NCBI RefSeq assembly: GCF_030813915.1
Contig: NZ_JAUSUJ010000027.1
Span: 30,883-94,882, forward strand
Length of the DNA: 64,000 nt
Direction of reading: 5' to 3'
Source: Rhodoplanes tepidamans
GTDB lineage: Bacteria > Pseudomonadota > Alphaproteobacteria > Rhizobiales > Xanthobacteraceae
Translations under genes and position numbers: made by a program
Notes under the pieces: model-generated
Told to the model about the DNA's origin: nothing
Databases searched by the model: none
Seen by the model: the letters and a program-made list of their open reading frames with translations, nothing else
Shown: piece after piece, positions 43,153 to 51,597 of the stretch
Position numbering within the stretch: the stretch's first letter is position 1
How the letters are laid out: each line of letters starts with the position of its first letter

Positions 43153-43815
43153 TCACGCGACCACCGCGGTCGCGATCCCCTCCGCTCCGGCGTGCTGCCG
43201 CAGGAGCTCCGCGGTCCGGTCGAGCGTCGCGACGAGGCCGTCGGTGCCGCCGAACGCGGTGACGACGAGCAGGATCCGCCGCGTCTCGACCGTCACCATG
43301 GCGCGCTCGGAGTCGCTGGTCGGGCTGCCGAACGGCCCCTCGGCGTCGACATAGACGGGCAGGCCCTCGAGGTTCAGGAGATCCTTGCCGATGCCCTTGT
43401 AGGTCTCGCCGGCGGTCGCGACCCGCATCAGCACCTCGTCGCCGACGATGCGGTCGCGGTCGTAGACGCCGAGCGACTGCCGGCTCTCGATCGAGACGAG
43501 GTTCATCAGATCGACGACGGTGTTGATGCGGTACAGCCCGAGCCCGCGCAGGATCCGCCGCATCAGCGCCTCCTGCGAGCCGCGATAGCGGGTCGGATCC
43601 TTGCCGAGCGCCCGGTAGGCGCGGCGCAGCGCCTGCACGGCCGGCAGCCGGGCGATGTCCTCGATCACCATGTCGCGCGTCACCGCCGCGGCGCAGGCGT
43701 CGAGCGCGGCCCCCAGCGCGGCGCTGCCCGTGGCGTTGACGACGTCGGCCTCGACGAGGCCGAGCGCCAGCGACGGGCAGGCGGCCCTCACGGCCGGATC
43801 GATGGTGATGTGCAT
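43153..43815 (-). CDS. B3/B4 tRNA-binding-domain protein (PheRS-beta-like)
   Basis: 220 codons from ATG 43815, with GAGGG upstream; ATG 43842 would add nine residues. The B3/B4 domain pattern is clear: RRAYRALGKDPTRYRGSQEA, LMRRIL then LYRINTVVDLMNLVSIESR, and VMVTVETRR-like end (AMVTVETRRILLVVTAFGG). The same fold in phenylalanyl-tRNA synthetase beta subunit performs tRNA editing. Free-standing members are widespread and may hydrolyse mischarged tRNA or bind small molecules; function unproven. The gene is monocistronic, with a lipoprotein gene 73 bp upstream on the same strand. Confidence 0.83.
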   Translation of the reverse strand: MHITIDPAVRAACPSLALGLVEADVVNATGSAALGAALDACAAAVTRDMVIEDIARLPAVQALRRAYRALGKDPTRYRGSQEALMRRILRGLGLYRINTVVDLMNLVSIESRQSLGVYDRDRIVGDEVLMRVATAGETYKGIGKDLLNLEGLPVYVDAEGPFGSPTSDSERAMVTVETRRILLVVTAFGGTDGLVATLDRTAELLRQHAGAEGIATAVVA

Positions 43816-43888
43816 GTCGGGCCCTCGAGCAGACGGCCGCATCTACATGCTCCGGGCGGCAGACGTAAAGTCCGCGCGCCGGCGCTCC

Positions 43889-44470
43889 TCACCCGCAGGG
43901 CGGCAGCTCGCCGGCGCCCGGGACGTCCTGCAGATCGACGTCGCGCAGCAGCGGAAAGAACCCGCCGTCCGGCTCGGTCTTCAGATAGGTGGTGAGCAGG
44001 ACGCGCTGCGGCGCGGCGTCGGTCCGGCACGCCTTGGCGCCGACCCCGATCGCGAGGGAGCCGCGCTCGCCTCTCTCCTTGCGGGCCAGCATGTCGCGGC
44101 GCGCCGCCGTCACCCGGGCGACGTCCGCCGGATCGAGCCGATAGGCCCAGACCGCCATGCCTTTCGTCACCTCGCCGCGCAGGCCGGCGATCTCGCCCGG
44201 ATCGGCGAGATCGGCGAGCACGTATTCCTGCACGACGGGCGCCGCGCCGGCGACCGTGACGGTGAGGCGCAGCGTCACGCTGCGCGGCAGCGGCCGCACG
44301 CCCTCCGGCAGCTTCACGGCGACCCGCAGCACCGCCGGATCGATCGCGGCGAAGTCGGTGCGGGCGAGCTTCACCATGGAGGTGACCGGCATGCTGGAGC
44401 AGCCGACCAGCAGGGCGGGCGCGACGAGCAGAGCGGGCAAGCGGTTGAAACGCCGAGACAAACGCATCAT
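43889..44470 (-). CDS. Putative lipoprotein, unknown function
   Basis: 193 codons. The signal peptide RLPALLVAPALLVGC ends in a lipobox with lipidated Cys near residue 24, followed by SSMPV. The mature part has beta-rich segments (VAVKLPEGV, VTLRLTVTVAG) and closes with a Cys-containing tail. I know similar hypothetical Rhizobiales lipoproteins but no functional family. It diverges from the DUF2975 gene by 76 bp; the shared AT-rich gap contains near-inverted GACCTCGATTG ... CAATGAGGTC segments. Confidence 0.68.
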   Translation of the reverse strand: MMRLSRRFNRLPALLVAPALLVGCSSMPVTSMVKLARTDFAAIDPAVLRVAVKLPEGVRPLPRSVTLRLTVTVAGAAPVVQEYVLADLADPGEIAGLRGEVTKGMAVWAYRLDPADVARVTAARRDMLARKERGERGSLAIGVGAKACRTDAAPQRVLLTTYLKTEPDGGFFPLLRDVDLQDVPGAGELPPCG

Positions 44471-44546
44471 CAGACCTCGATTGACGAGAATGACTTATTG
44501 TTTTACGATAATTCATCATCGCCAATCGATCAATGAGGTCTCTCCG

Positions 44547-45122
44547 ATGTCCTGGTCGTCTCCCCTCGCCGACGACGCCGCCGTCGCATCGTCCCAGGCC
44601 CGGCTCGCCCGCCTGTCCCGCCGCATGGCGTGGGTCACCACGGTCGGCATCGTGCTGATCATCGTGCTGATGGGGCTCGCCTTCGCCATCCCGGACTGGA
44701 GCCGCAACCTGCTGCTCAACCGGCTCGGGGCGACCGGCGCCAAGCTGCCGCTCGGCCCCGCCGAGCAGGCCGCGCTCGCCGCCATCTACGCCGTGCCGAT
44801 CGGCGTGATGGTGTGGGGCCTGTGGCACGTGCGCGCGCTGTTCCGCGATTTCGCCATCGGCCGCGTGTTCACGGCCGACGCGGCGGAGCGGCTGCGGCGG
44901 TTCGGCCTTTCGGTGCTGCTGCAGGGGCCGCTCGGGCCGCTCACCGCGACCGCCCTGGCGCTCGCCCTGTCGCTCGGCAATCCGCCGGGCCAGCGCTATC
45001 TGGTGCTCACCGTCTCGATCAACGACTACGTCGCCCTGATCGTCGGCGGAGTGCTGGTCGCCATCGCCGCCGTGATGCGCGAGGCGACCCGCCTCGCCGA
45101 CGAGAACGCCGCCTTCGTGTGA
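44547..45122 (+). CDS. DUF2975 membrane protein
   Basis: 191 codons from ATG 44547. Four membrane segments are visible: MAWVTTVGIVLIIVLMGLAF, ALAAIYAVPIGVMVWGLWHV, LGPLTATALALALSL and YVALIVGGVLVAIAAVM. The motif LFRDFAIGRVFTADAAERLR between helices 2 and 3 is the DUF2975 signature. These proteins are almost always encoded next to a YozG-like Cro/CI regulator, as here (the next gene starts 8 bp later). The pair resembles a membrane protein with cognate repressor; the physiological role is unknown. Confidence 0.85.
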   Translation: MSWSSPLADDAAVASSQARLARLSRRMAWVTTVGIVLIIVLMGLAFAIPDWSRNLLLNRLGATGAKLPLGPAEQAALAAIYAVPIGVMVWGLWHVRALFRDFAIGRVFTADAAERLRRFGLSVLLQGPLGPLTATALALALSLGNPPGQRYLVLTVSINDYVALIVGGVLVAIAAVMREATRLADENAAFV

Positions 45123-45130
45123 GCCGCCCG

Positions 45131-45382
45131 ATGCCGATCCTGGTCAATCTCGACGTCATGCTGGCGCGCCGGAAGATGCGCTCGAAGGAGCTCGCCGAGC
45201 GCATCGGCATCACCGAGCAGAACGTCTCGCTGCTGAAGTCCGGCAAGGTGAAGGGGGTTCGCTTCGACACGCTGTCGCGCATCTGCACCGTGCTCGACTG
45301 CCAGCCCGGCGACATCCTGGAGTTCCGCCCCGGCCCGGAGGACGCGGCGGAGGACGGCCGGGACACCGCCGGCGACGGCTGA
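45131..45382 (+). CDS. YozG-like Cro/CI-type HTH regulator
   Basis: 83 codons from ATG 45131; a GTG at 45119 overlapping the previous stop is a possible alternative. The HTH is RRKMRSKELAERIGITEQNV with recognition helix SLLKSGKVKGVRF; the ending LSRICTVLDCQPGDILEF is diagnostic for YozG-type regulators (HTH_26) that accompany DUF2975 proteins. It is the second gene of a two-gene operon and likely represses it. The C-terminal ~12 residues are acidic. Convergent with the oxidoreductase gene, 2 bp apart. Confidence 0.88.
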   Translation: MPILVNLDVMLARRKMRSKELAERIGITEQNVSLLKSGKVKGVRFDTLSRICTVLDCQPGDILEFRPGPEDAAEDGRDTAGDG

Positions 45383-45384
45383 GC

Positions 45385-47040
45385 TCAACGCCCGCTCGGA
45401 CGGCCGTGGCGGCCCTCGACGGGCCGCGGGCGGTCCGGCATCGGCTCCGGCGCGGGTTCCTCGCTCCGGCTGTCGATCGCCTTGGCGCGGCGCCAGTCGA
45501 GGGCGTTGGGCGGCTCCGGCGCGTCGACGGCCCCGAAGGAGGGGTCGGCGTAGCGCCGGCCCCAGACCGCCGGCGGCGGCCCCCCGTCCTCGTCGTAAGC
45601 GGTCCCGGCGGACGCCCCGGGCTGCGGCGCCGCGGCGACGGCCCGCACCTCGGCCCAGTCGGCCGGCGGCGGCGGGTCGGCCGCATCGTCGTCGTGCCGG
45701 TAGAGCGGCAGCGCGGCGGCCTGCCGCTTGCGGTCGCGCCGCTGCGCGAACCGCGCCTCGATCGTCTCGCGGCGATTGCGCACCCGCATCCGTCCTTCCT
45801 GGATCAGCCGGCCGGCGGTGCCGCCGGCCCACACCAGATCCCAGGGCTCGAACTGCCGCCAGGTGTCGTCGTTCTCCACGATGGCGCGGGCGATCAGGTT
45901 GCCGGCGATCGCCGTGGTGTTCAGGCCATGGCCGCCGAACGCACCGGCGACCCACAGGCCGGGCGAGATCTCGCCGATCTGCGGCATGCGATGGAGCGCG
46001 AAGGCCATGCTGCCGTTCCAGGCATGGGTGAACTCCACCGGCCCGAGCTGGGGGTAGACGGCGGCGATCGCCGGCCCGAACGACCGCTCGGCCACCTTGC
46101 GCGGGTCGGACGGGAAGCAGGTCCCCTCCCCGCACCACAGGAGCCGGTCGCCGTCGACGACGCGGTAGTGGTGATTGGCGAAGCGGGAGTCGCTCACCGC
46201 GCCCGGATAGGCGATCGCCTCGCGCAGCCGGTCGCCGAGCGGCGCCGTGACCGCCGTGGTGCTGGTGATCGGCAGAACCGTCGCGGCGAGCCGCGGCATC
46301 AGCTCGCCCATGTGGACGTTGCCGGCCAGCACGACATGGCCCGCCCGCACCATGGCGGAGGGCGTCGCGATGCGCTTGCGGACGCCGGCCGGATCGATCT
46401 CGCGGGCCGGCGTGCCCTCGAAGATCCGGACCCCCGCCGCCTCGGCGGCGGCGGCGAGGCCGAACGCGTAGTTGAGCGGATGGATGTGGAAGGCGTTGGG
46501 AAAATGCAGGGCGTGGAAGTACGCGTCGGACTTCAGGAGCTCGCGCACCTGCTCGGCCGGCCACCCCTCGACGGCCGCGCCGAACTCGCCGGCGAGCAGC
46601 GCCAGCGTCTCGTCCATGTCGTCGACACCGTCGCTCTTGGACACGTCGAGCCAGCCGCGCGCCGGCTGGACGCCGGGCAGCTCGCGCTCGCGAACGAGCG
46701 TGCGCACATAGGCGACCCCGGCCTCCGAGAGCGTCCACAGGCGGCGGGCGCGGTCGAGCCCCACCCGCTCGACGACGGTGCGGGGATCGGCCGCGAAGCC
46801 CGGCAGGACGAAGCCGCAGTTTCGGCCCGAGGCACTCCAGGCGACCCGCTTCGCCTCCAGCACGGCGACCGACCAGCCGAGCCGCGCGACCTCCAGGGCC
46901 GTGGTCAGCCCGGCGAGTCCCGCCCCGATCACGCACACGTCGACGTCCAGATCGATCGTCAGCGGCGGCCGTTCGGGCGCCGCGACCGCCGTCGCCGCAT
47001 AAAAGCTCCGCCCGTAGTCCTCGGCCGCTGTATCGTCCAT
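45385..47040 (-). CDS. FAD-dependent oxidoreductase of the DAO family with C-terminal extension
   Basis: 551 codons. The dinucleotide-binding motif VCVIGAGLAGLTTALE lies at ~35-50, followed by AKRVAWSASGRNCGFVLPGF (the GRNxG segment of gamma-glutamylputrescine oxidase/PuuB-like proteins) and a C-terminal FAD site VAGAFGGHGLNTTAIAGNL. Usual length is ~430; the last ~115 residues are an unusual Pro/Ala/Arg-rich extension (RRDRKRQAAALPLYRHDDD onward) without a known domain. The enzyme probably oxidises an amine or N-methyl amino acid. No transporter or pathway genes flank it, so the substrate remains unknown. Confidence 0.86.
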   Translation of the reverse strand: MDDTAAEDYGRSFYAATAVAAPERPPLTIDLDVDVCVIGAGLAGLTTALEVARLGWSVAVLEAKRVAWSASGRNCGFVLPGFAADPRTVVERVGLDRARRLWTLSEAGVAYVRTLVRERELPGVQPARGWLDVSKSDGVDDMDETLALLAGEFGAAVEGWPAEQVRELLKSDAYFHALHFPNAFHIHPLNYAFGLAAAAEAAGVRIFEGTPAREIDPAGVRKRIATPSAMVRAGHVVLAGNVHMGELMPRLAATVLPITSTTAVTAPLGDRLREAIAYPGAVSDSRFANHHYRVVDGDRLLWCGEGTCFPSDPRKVAERSFGPAIAAVYPQLGPVEFTHAWNGSMAFALHRMPQIGEISPGLWVAGAFGGHGLNTTAIAGNLIARAIVENDDTWRQFEPWDLVWAGGTAGRLIQEGRMRVRNRRETIEARFAQRRDRKRQAAALPLYRHDDDAADPPPPADWAEVRAVAAAPQPGASAGTAYDEDGGPPPAVWGRRYADPSFGAVDAPEPPNALDWRRAKAIDSRSEEPAPEPMPDRPRPVEGRHGRPSGR

Positions 47041-47202
47041 CCTGCCTCGCTCGCCGGCTCGCGCCGGATCCCCTCGCCGGGGACATCGAATCGATATGTC
47101 GCCGTCCGTTCACCGCCGCCGGGTGGAATGGGATGCCCCCGGCTTCCCCCGCCACCGGATGCAGCCTAGACTTTGTGCGCCGCCACATGGAATTTGCAAC
47201 CC

Positions 47203-47730
47203 ATGCGTCGTCTGATTCTGCTCCGTCATACCAAGGCCGATCCCGCCGGAGCCGGGATCTCCGACCACGCCCGCCCGCTCAATGTCCGCGGCATCGCCGC
47301 GGCGGACCGGATCGGGGCCTACATGGCGAGGCACCACCTGATGCCGGACGGTGTCGTGTGCTCGACCGCCCAGCGCACCCGGGAGACCTGGGCCCGGGTC
47401 GCCCAGCAGTTCGGCGATCCGCCGGCCGCCACCTTCGAGCGCCGCGTCTACGATGCATCGACCGAGCGCCTCCTGGCCACCCTCCGCGACGTCCGGGACG
47501 AGGCCCACGCGGTCCTGGTGGTCGGCCATAATCCCGGCCTGCACCAGCTCGCCACCACGCTGATCGCCACCGGCGACGTCGAGGACCGGGAGCGGCTGCG
47601 CGAGAAGCTGCCCACCGGCGGCCTCGTGGTGATCGATTTCGCCGTCGACGCCTGGAAGGACGTGCATCCGCGCGGCGGGCGGCTCGACCGCTTCGTCACC
47701 CCGCGGAGCCTCGAGGACGATACCGCCTGA
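47203..47730 (+). CDS. SixA-type histidine phosphatase
   Basis: 175 codons from ATG 47203 (MRRLILLRHTKADP). The RHT/RHG catalytic motif is at residues 8-10, ICSTAQRTRETW-like VVCSTAQRTRETWARV carries the second Arg, and LVVGHNPGLHQLA the second catalytic His. This is the short SixA branch of the histidine phosphatase superfamily; E. coli SixA dephosphorylates phosphohistidine proteins. An upstream ATG at 47190 is in another frame; a start at 47173 lacks a ribosome site. Divergent from the DAO gene by 162 bp. Confidence 0.88.
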   Translation: MRRLILLRHTKADPAGAGISDHARPLNVRGIAAADRIGAYMARHHLMPDGVVCSTAQRTRETWARVAQQFGDPPAATFERRVYDASTERLLATLRDVRDEAHAVLVVGHNPGLHQLATTLIATGDVEDRERLREKLPTGGLVVIDFAVDAWKDVHPRGGRLDRFVTPRSLEDDTA

Positions 47731-47991
47731 GCTCCGCCGGACCCTCGCGGGGGTCGTGATCGGCGAATATTTACGGATCGTTAAGCCAAACATCTACGAT
47801 TTGATCGATCGCCGGCCGGGATCCGGAACCCGGCCCCTGCGCGGGACGTTCAGCTCTCACATATCGAGGAGGTCATCCGCGGGCCGCGTCGTCCGTGGGA
47901 TGCAATCTCGGTTGTGGGGGCGCGCCGATGGAACCGGAACGCCGTCCCGACGTTGTCTCGGTGCTCGATCGTTCCAATTGGCTGCTGTGCC

Positions 47992-48165
47992 ATGACTCTG
48001 AAGTTTGACCATCCCCGTTTCGACGACACCCGCGAGCCGCTCGCCTATGGCGACGTCCGCCGGCCGGTCGCGAGGCCGTTCGACACGCGCGAGCTCGACA
48101 AGCTCCCGCAGCCGACGGACGACGATCCTCCGTACCGTCCGTGGTGGGTGGTCGATCGCGCGTGA
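47992..48165 (+). CDS. Small 57-residue protein, unknown
   Basis: 57 codons from ATG 47992 (MTLKFDHPRFDDTREPLAYG). Rich in Asp, Pro and Arg, with the end PPYRPWWVVDRA. No membrane segment or known motif. It is followed within 100 bp by a hairpin with a T-run (48260-48290), which supports a short transcript. A longer in-frame start at 47914 is possible but lies in sequence without features. The upstream gap (47731-47991) is AT-rich near 47762-47805 and holds a near-CtrA motif (TTTA-CGGATCG-TTAA). Confidence 0.5.
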   Translation: MTLKFDHPRFDDTREPLAYGDVRRPVARPFDTRELDKLPQPTDDDPPYRPWWVVDRA

Positions 48166-48259
48166 CGGTCCCGGGCATGCCCTGCTCGGGGCTGGCGGGG
48201 GTCGCACCGCTCGCGCGGCGTGGTCGAATCTGCTATTTTGTTTCACATTGTGATCTCGT

Positions 48260-48290
48260 AACGGCGGACGTCCCAGGCGCCCGCCGTTTT
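48260..48290 (+). terminator. Probable intrinsic terminator
   Basis: Stem AACGGCGG (48260-48267) with CCGCCGTT (48281-48288), 13-base loop, then TTT at 48287-48290. It lies 95 bp after the 57-residue ORF. Confidence 0.55.
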
Positions 48291-48410
48291 GTCGTCTGGT
48301 TCGGGTGCTTGTCTGTTCGCGCGGGTCGGCTCCGGTAACCTGCGCCATGTCTGCGTATTTCGTTCGCCCGGGTGTCCCCGTCTCGAAGCTCGTTCAGCCA
48401 CGAGGGTCTC

Positions 48411-48782
48411 ATGATTCGGTTCGCCACGATGTCGGCCGCGGCAGCGATCGTCTGTGCTGCGCTCTCCTCCCAGCCGGCGGTCGCCCGCACGCCCTATGAC
48501 GGGCCCTGGAGCGTCGTGATCATCACGGATCGCGGGACCTGCGACCGCGCCTATCGCTACAGCGTGCAGATCGTCGACGGCATCGTCCGCTACGCCGGCG
48601 AGATGGGCATGGACTTCCGCGGCCGGGTCGGCCGCGGCGGCGCCGTCTCGGTCAGCGTGGCGGCCGGCGGTTCGCGGGCCGACGGCCGCGGCCGTCTGGG
48701 CCGCGACTACGGCGGCGGCACCTGGGCCGGCTACGGATCGACCGGCCGGTGCTCCGGCCGCTGGACGGCGGAGCGCCGCTAG
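48411..48782 (+). CDS. Secreted glycine/arginine-rich protein, unknown
   Basis: 123 codons from ATG 48411; a signal peptide ends near SSQPAVA-RTPYD. The mature protein opens YDGPWSVVIITDRGTCDRAY, has two Cys (possible disulfide with TGRCSGRW) and a central Gly/Arg/Ser-rich beta section (GRVGRGGAVSVSVAAGGSRA). Short secreted proteins of this kind (GPWSV...C...G..C.G.W) are common in Bradyrhizobium and Methylobacterium relatives and may be heme-utilisation/adhesion-annotated hypotheticals. No function can be assigned. Confidence 0.7.
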   Translation: MIRFATMSAAAAIVCAALSSQPAVARTPYDGPWSVVIITDRGTCDRAYRYSVQIVDGIVRYAGEMGMDFRGRVGRGGAVSVSVAAGGSRADGRGRLGRDYGGGTWAGYGSTGRCSGRWTAERR

Positions 48783-48794
48783 CGGCGGCGCCCG

Positions 48795-50051
48795 TCACGC
48801 CGCGCGCTCGTCCGGTCCGTCGTCCGGCGCGAACCGCTCGATCCGGGCGAGCGGCGGCACGAGCCGCATCCAGACGAGCGTCAGCACGATCGCCCCGACG
48901 CCGCCCACCAGGGCCGAAGCGACAGGACCGGTGCCCGCCGCCACGGCGCCGGCCCGGAAGTCGCCGAGTGTCCCGGTGGTGCCGGTGAACATCGAGTTGA
49001 CCGCCATCACCCGGCCCAGCACCGCGTTGGGCGTGCGGGTCTGGATCAGGCCCTGGCGGATGACGACGCTCGTCGCGTCAGCCGCCCCGTAGACGGCGAG
49101 CGCCGCGAGCGACAGGGCGAGCGAGGTCGAGAGCGCGAACACCACCGTCGCGGCGCCGAAGACCGCGGTCGCGGCGAACAGCTTCAGCCCGAGACGCCCG
49201 TCCGGTGCCCGGCGGGCCAGCACGGCCGTGACGGCGAGCGCCCCGACCGCCGGGGCGGCGCGCAGCAGCCCGAGGCCCCACGGGCCGGTGAGAAGGATGT
49301 CGCGGGCGAAGATCGGCAGCAGCGCCGTGACGCCGCCGAACAGCACCACGACGAGATCGAGCGTGACGACGCCGAGCAGCACCGGCTGGCCGCGCAGATA
49401 GACGAGCCCGGCCATCAGCGACTGCAGGCTGAGCTTCTGCCGCGGGGCGGTGCGCACATGCGGCGGGATCAGGGTGGCGAGCGTCGCGGCGACCGCGAAC
49501 AGCGCCGCACACAGCGCGTAGACCGTGGTCGCGCCGAAGGCATAGATCAGCCCGCCCAGCGCCGGGCCGCAGATGGTGGCGGCCTGGTTGGCGCTCGCCG
49601 AGGCCGCGATGGCGCGGGGCAGCACCGCGGCCGGCACCAGCCCGGGCAGCAGCGCGTGCATGGTCGGGATCTCGAAGGTGCGGGCGGTGGCGATCAGCAG
49701 CAGCAGGCCGAACATCAGGCCGCGGCCGATCTCGCCCGACGCCGTTCCGGCGGCGAGCGCCAGCGCGAGCAGGCCCATCGCGGCCTGGCACAGGCGGACC
49801 ACGCCGCGGCGGTCGTAGCCGTCGGCGAAATGCCCGACCAGCAGCGACAGGAGGACGAACGGCACGAACTGCACGAGCCCGACCAGGCCGAGATCGAGCG
49901 CGCTGCCGGTGAGCTCGTAGATCTGCCAGCCGATCGCCACCGTCTGCATCTGATAGGCCGTCACGCTGAGCACGCGCGAGCCGAGGAAGCAGACGAAGGC
50001 GGGCTGCCGCAGCAGGGACGGCGCGGCACCGGACGGGATCGGATCGGTCAC
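48795..50051 (-). CDS. MFS transporter (MFS_3/EntS-like)
   Basis: 418 codons from GTG 50051 (VTDPIPSGAAPSLLRQPAF), the only in-frame start that fits the first helix. About twelve helices are visible. The inter-helix 2-3 motif GHFADGYDRRGVV is the MFS signature G-x-x-x-D-R-x-x-R, and GPALGGLIYAFGATTVY and TPNAVLGRVMAVNSMFTGTT are typical of the EntS/DHA3 group, which exports siderophores or drugs. No siderophore genes are nearby. Upstream is a secreted-protein gene in the opposite direction, 249 bp away. Confidence 0.86.
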   Translation of the reverse strand: MTDPIPSGAAPSLLRQPAFVCFLGSRVLSVTAYQMQTVAIGWQIYELTGSALDLGLVGLVQFVPFVLLSLLVGHFADGYDRRGVVRLCQAAMGLLALALAAGTASGEIGRGLMFGLLLLIATARTFEIPTMHALLPGLVPAAVLPRAIAASASANQAATICGPALGGLIYAFGATTVYALCAALFAVAATLATLIPPHVRTAPRQKLSLQSLMAGLVYLRGQPVLLGVVTLDLVVVLFGGVTALLPIFARDILLTGPWGLGLLRAAPAVGALAVTAVLARRAPDGRLGLKLFAATAVFGAATVVFALSTSLALSLAALAVYGAADATSVVIRQGLIQTRTPNAVLGRVMAVNSMFTGTTGTLGDFRAGAVAAGTGPVASALVGGVGAIVLTLVWMRLVPPLARIERFAPDDGPDERAA

Positions 50052-50300
50052 AGGGGATTCGGGCGGAGGTTCAAGGAGATCGGCAGACGAGCTTAGACCA
50101 TGTCGGGGCGCCTCGTCTGCATCGATCCGGGGTCCCTCGTCGGACGAGGTCCTGCGCGTATCCGTCCCGCCGCCCGGGCGGAACGGTGCCGGTGCGCCCC
50201 GCGTTGAGCCCCGACGATGCGGCGCCCGACCCGCGCCGGATCTGAGCCGCCCGGGCCAAATCGGCCCGGCACAACGACAATCCGAATTCGTGAGGCCCCG

Positions 50301-50705
50301 ATGCTGCGCCGAGATGCCACCTGCCTGATCGCCGCCGGACTGCTCGGTCTGGCGGTCGGACCGGCCGCCGCCCAGGCCCCGCAGCCACCGGTCACGCCCG
50401 ACCGGCCGGCCGCCGGAACCCCGAGCCCGCCGGCCAGCCGCCTCGACTGCCCGCCGGGGGTCGACCCCGGCCGCGCCCCCGCGCTCGGCGACCAGGGCGC
50501 CGCCGGGGGTGGACGCGGCGGGTCCGCCGGCACCACCGGCGCCGGCGACAGCCTGTCGGGCCAGCTGTCGCATTCGCGCGGCGTGGTGTGCCCGCCGGCC
50601 GGCACCGACCCCGGCATGGTCGAGCCGCCGCCGGCCGGCGGCGCCCTCAAGGTGATCCCGCCGCCCGGCACGCCCGGCGGCGAGCCGGCCCCGGTGCCGA
50701 AATAG
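50301..50705 (+). CDS. Secreted Pro/Gly-rich low-complexity protein
   Basis: 134 codons from ATG 50301. A signal peptide ends near GPAAAQA-PQPP. The remainder is almost entirely Pro, Gly and Ala, with two similar Cys-Pro-Pro motifs (DCPPGVDPG and VCPPAGTDPGM), so a disordered periplasmic or cell-surface protein is likely. No family recognised. A hairpin lies 40 bp after the stop (50744-50770). Confidence 0.6.
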   Translation: MLRRDATCLIAAGLLGLAVGPAAAQAPQPPVTPDRPAAGTPSPPASRLDCPPGVDPGRAPALGDQGAAGGGRGGSAGTTGAGDSLSGQLSHSRGVVCPPAGTDPGMVEPPPAGGALKVIPPPGTPGGEPAPVPK

Positions 50706-50743
50706 CGCAGGGCCGTCGCGCCGGCGCTGCCGGCACGACGACG

Positions 50744-50770
50744 AAAACGCCCGCGGATCCCGCGGGCGTT
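50744..50770 (-). terminator. Bidirectional-capable hairpin terminator of the YciE-like gene
   Basis: Ten-base-pair stem AACGCCCGCG / CGCGGGCGTT around a 5-base loop (50746-50770). On the minus strand it is followed by TTTT, so it mainly ends the gene at 50875-51387; it also sits after the plus-strand gene ending at 50705. Confidence 0.75.
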
Positions 50771-50874
50771 ACGATGTCGCTTCGGATCTTCTGGCTTTGG
50801 ACCGGGTGGCTTTCGACCGGGAGCTTCGGCCCGCTCCCGGTCCGTCATCCGGACGGTCCGTCACCCGGATGCGG

Positions 50875-51387
50875 TCATCCGGCGGCGCGGGCCTTCACGT
50901 TGACGCCGCCCTCGGCCATCGAGGTGAGCTTCACGTCGGTCGCCTTCTCCTCCTCCAGGGTCTTCTCCAGGACCTTGGCGCAGTCGGCGCGGCCGAGCTG
51001 CTTGGCCCAGGCGACCAGGGTGCCGTAGCGGGTGATCTCGTAGTGCTCGACCGCCTGCGCCGCGGCGATCAGGGCGGCGTCGAGGACCTTCTGGTCGTCG
51101 ACCTCGCCGGCGACGTCCTCGCTCTCCTCGATGATGCCGTCGATCGCCGGGCAGTCGACGCCGCGCACCTCGATGCCCTGCATCCGGAACACCTCCTGGA
51201 GGCGGGCGATGTGGTTCTCGGTCTCGCCGAGATGGGTCTTGAAGGCCTGCTTGAGCTGCGGGTCGCCGGCCTTCTCGATCATCTCGGGAAGCGCCTTCAC
51301 GATCCGGTTCTCGGCGTAGTAGACGTCGCGCAGCGTGTGCACGAAGAGATCGTCCATCGTGCGGATGTCCTTGGAGAAAAAGCCCAT
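50875..51387 (-). CDS. YciE/YciF-family ferritin-like protein, copy A
   Basis: 170 codons from ATG 51387 (MGFFSKDIRTMDDLFVHTLR). DVYYAENRIVKALPEMIEKA and THLGETENHIARLQEVF provide the Glu/His ligands of a diiron four-helix bundle, followed by CPAIDGIIEE and QAVEHYEITRYGTLVAWAKQ. DUF892/YciF proteins are stress-induced and form ferritin-like dimers; their chemistry is not established. It diverges from hemN across 210 bp that includes an FNR-type box, so the gene may also respond to oxygen. A second copy lies at 55332-55934. Confidence 0.92.
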   Translation of the reverse strand: MGFFSKDIRTMDDLFVHTLRDVYYAENRIVKALPEMIEKAGDPQLKQAFKTHLGETENHIARLQEVFRMQGIEVRGVDCPAIDGIIEESEDVAGEVDDQKVLDAALIAAAQAVEHYEITRYGTLVAWAKQLGRADCAKVLEKTLEEEKATDVKLTSMAEGGVNVKARAAG

Positions 51388-51547
51388 CTGTCGGATCCTG
51401 TGATCGGGTGTGGCGGGCCTGTCGCGGCGGCCGTGCGGCGGCCGCGAGCCCCGGTTCGCCGGCCCGGCGTCGGGTCGCGGCTCGTCGGACCAACGGCACA
51501 GAAAGGGCCGGGTTCCGGCCCTTCGCCGACCGCGATCGCTCCACCGT

Positions 51548-51561
51548 TTGACCTTGATCAA
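51548..51561. promoter_or_regulatory. FNR/FixK box upstream of hemN
   Basis: TTGAC-CTTG-ATCAA, matching the FNR/FixK/FnrL consensus TTGAY-N4-RTCAA. Centred 43 bp before the hemN ATG. hemN genes of Rhodobacter, Bradyrhizobium and others are activated by FnrL/FixK at low oxygen. The divergent YciE-like gene starts 161 bp away on the other side. Confidence 0.75.
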
Positions 51562-51597
51562 GGTCCTTGTCGTCAATCTTCCTTTACAGTTTAGCCC

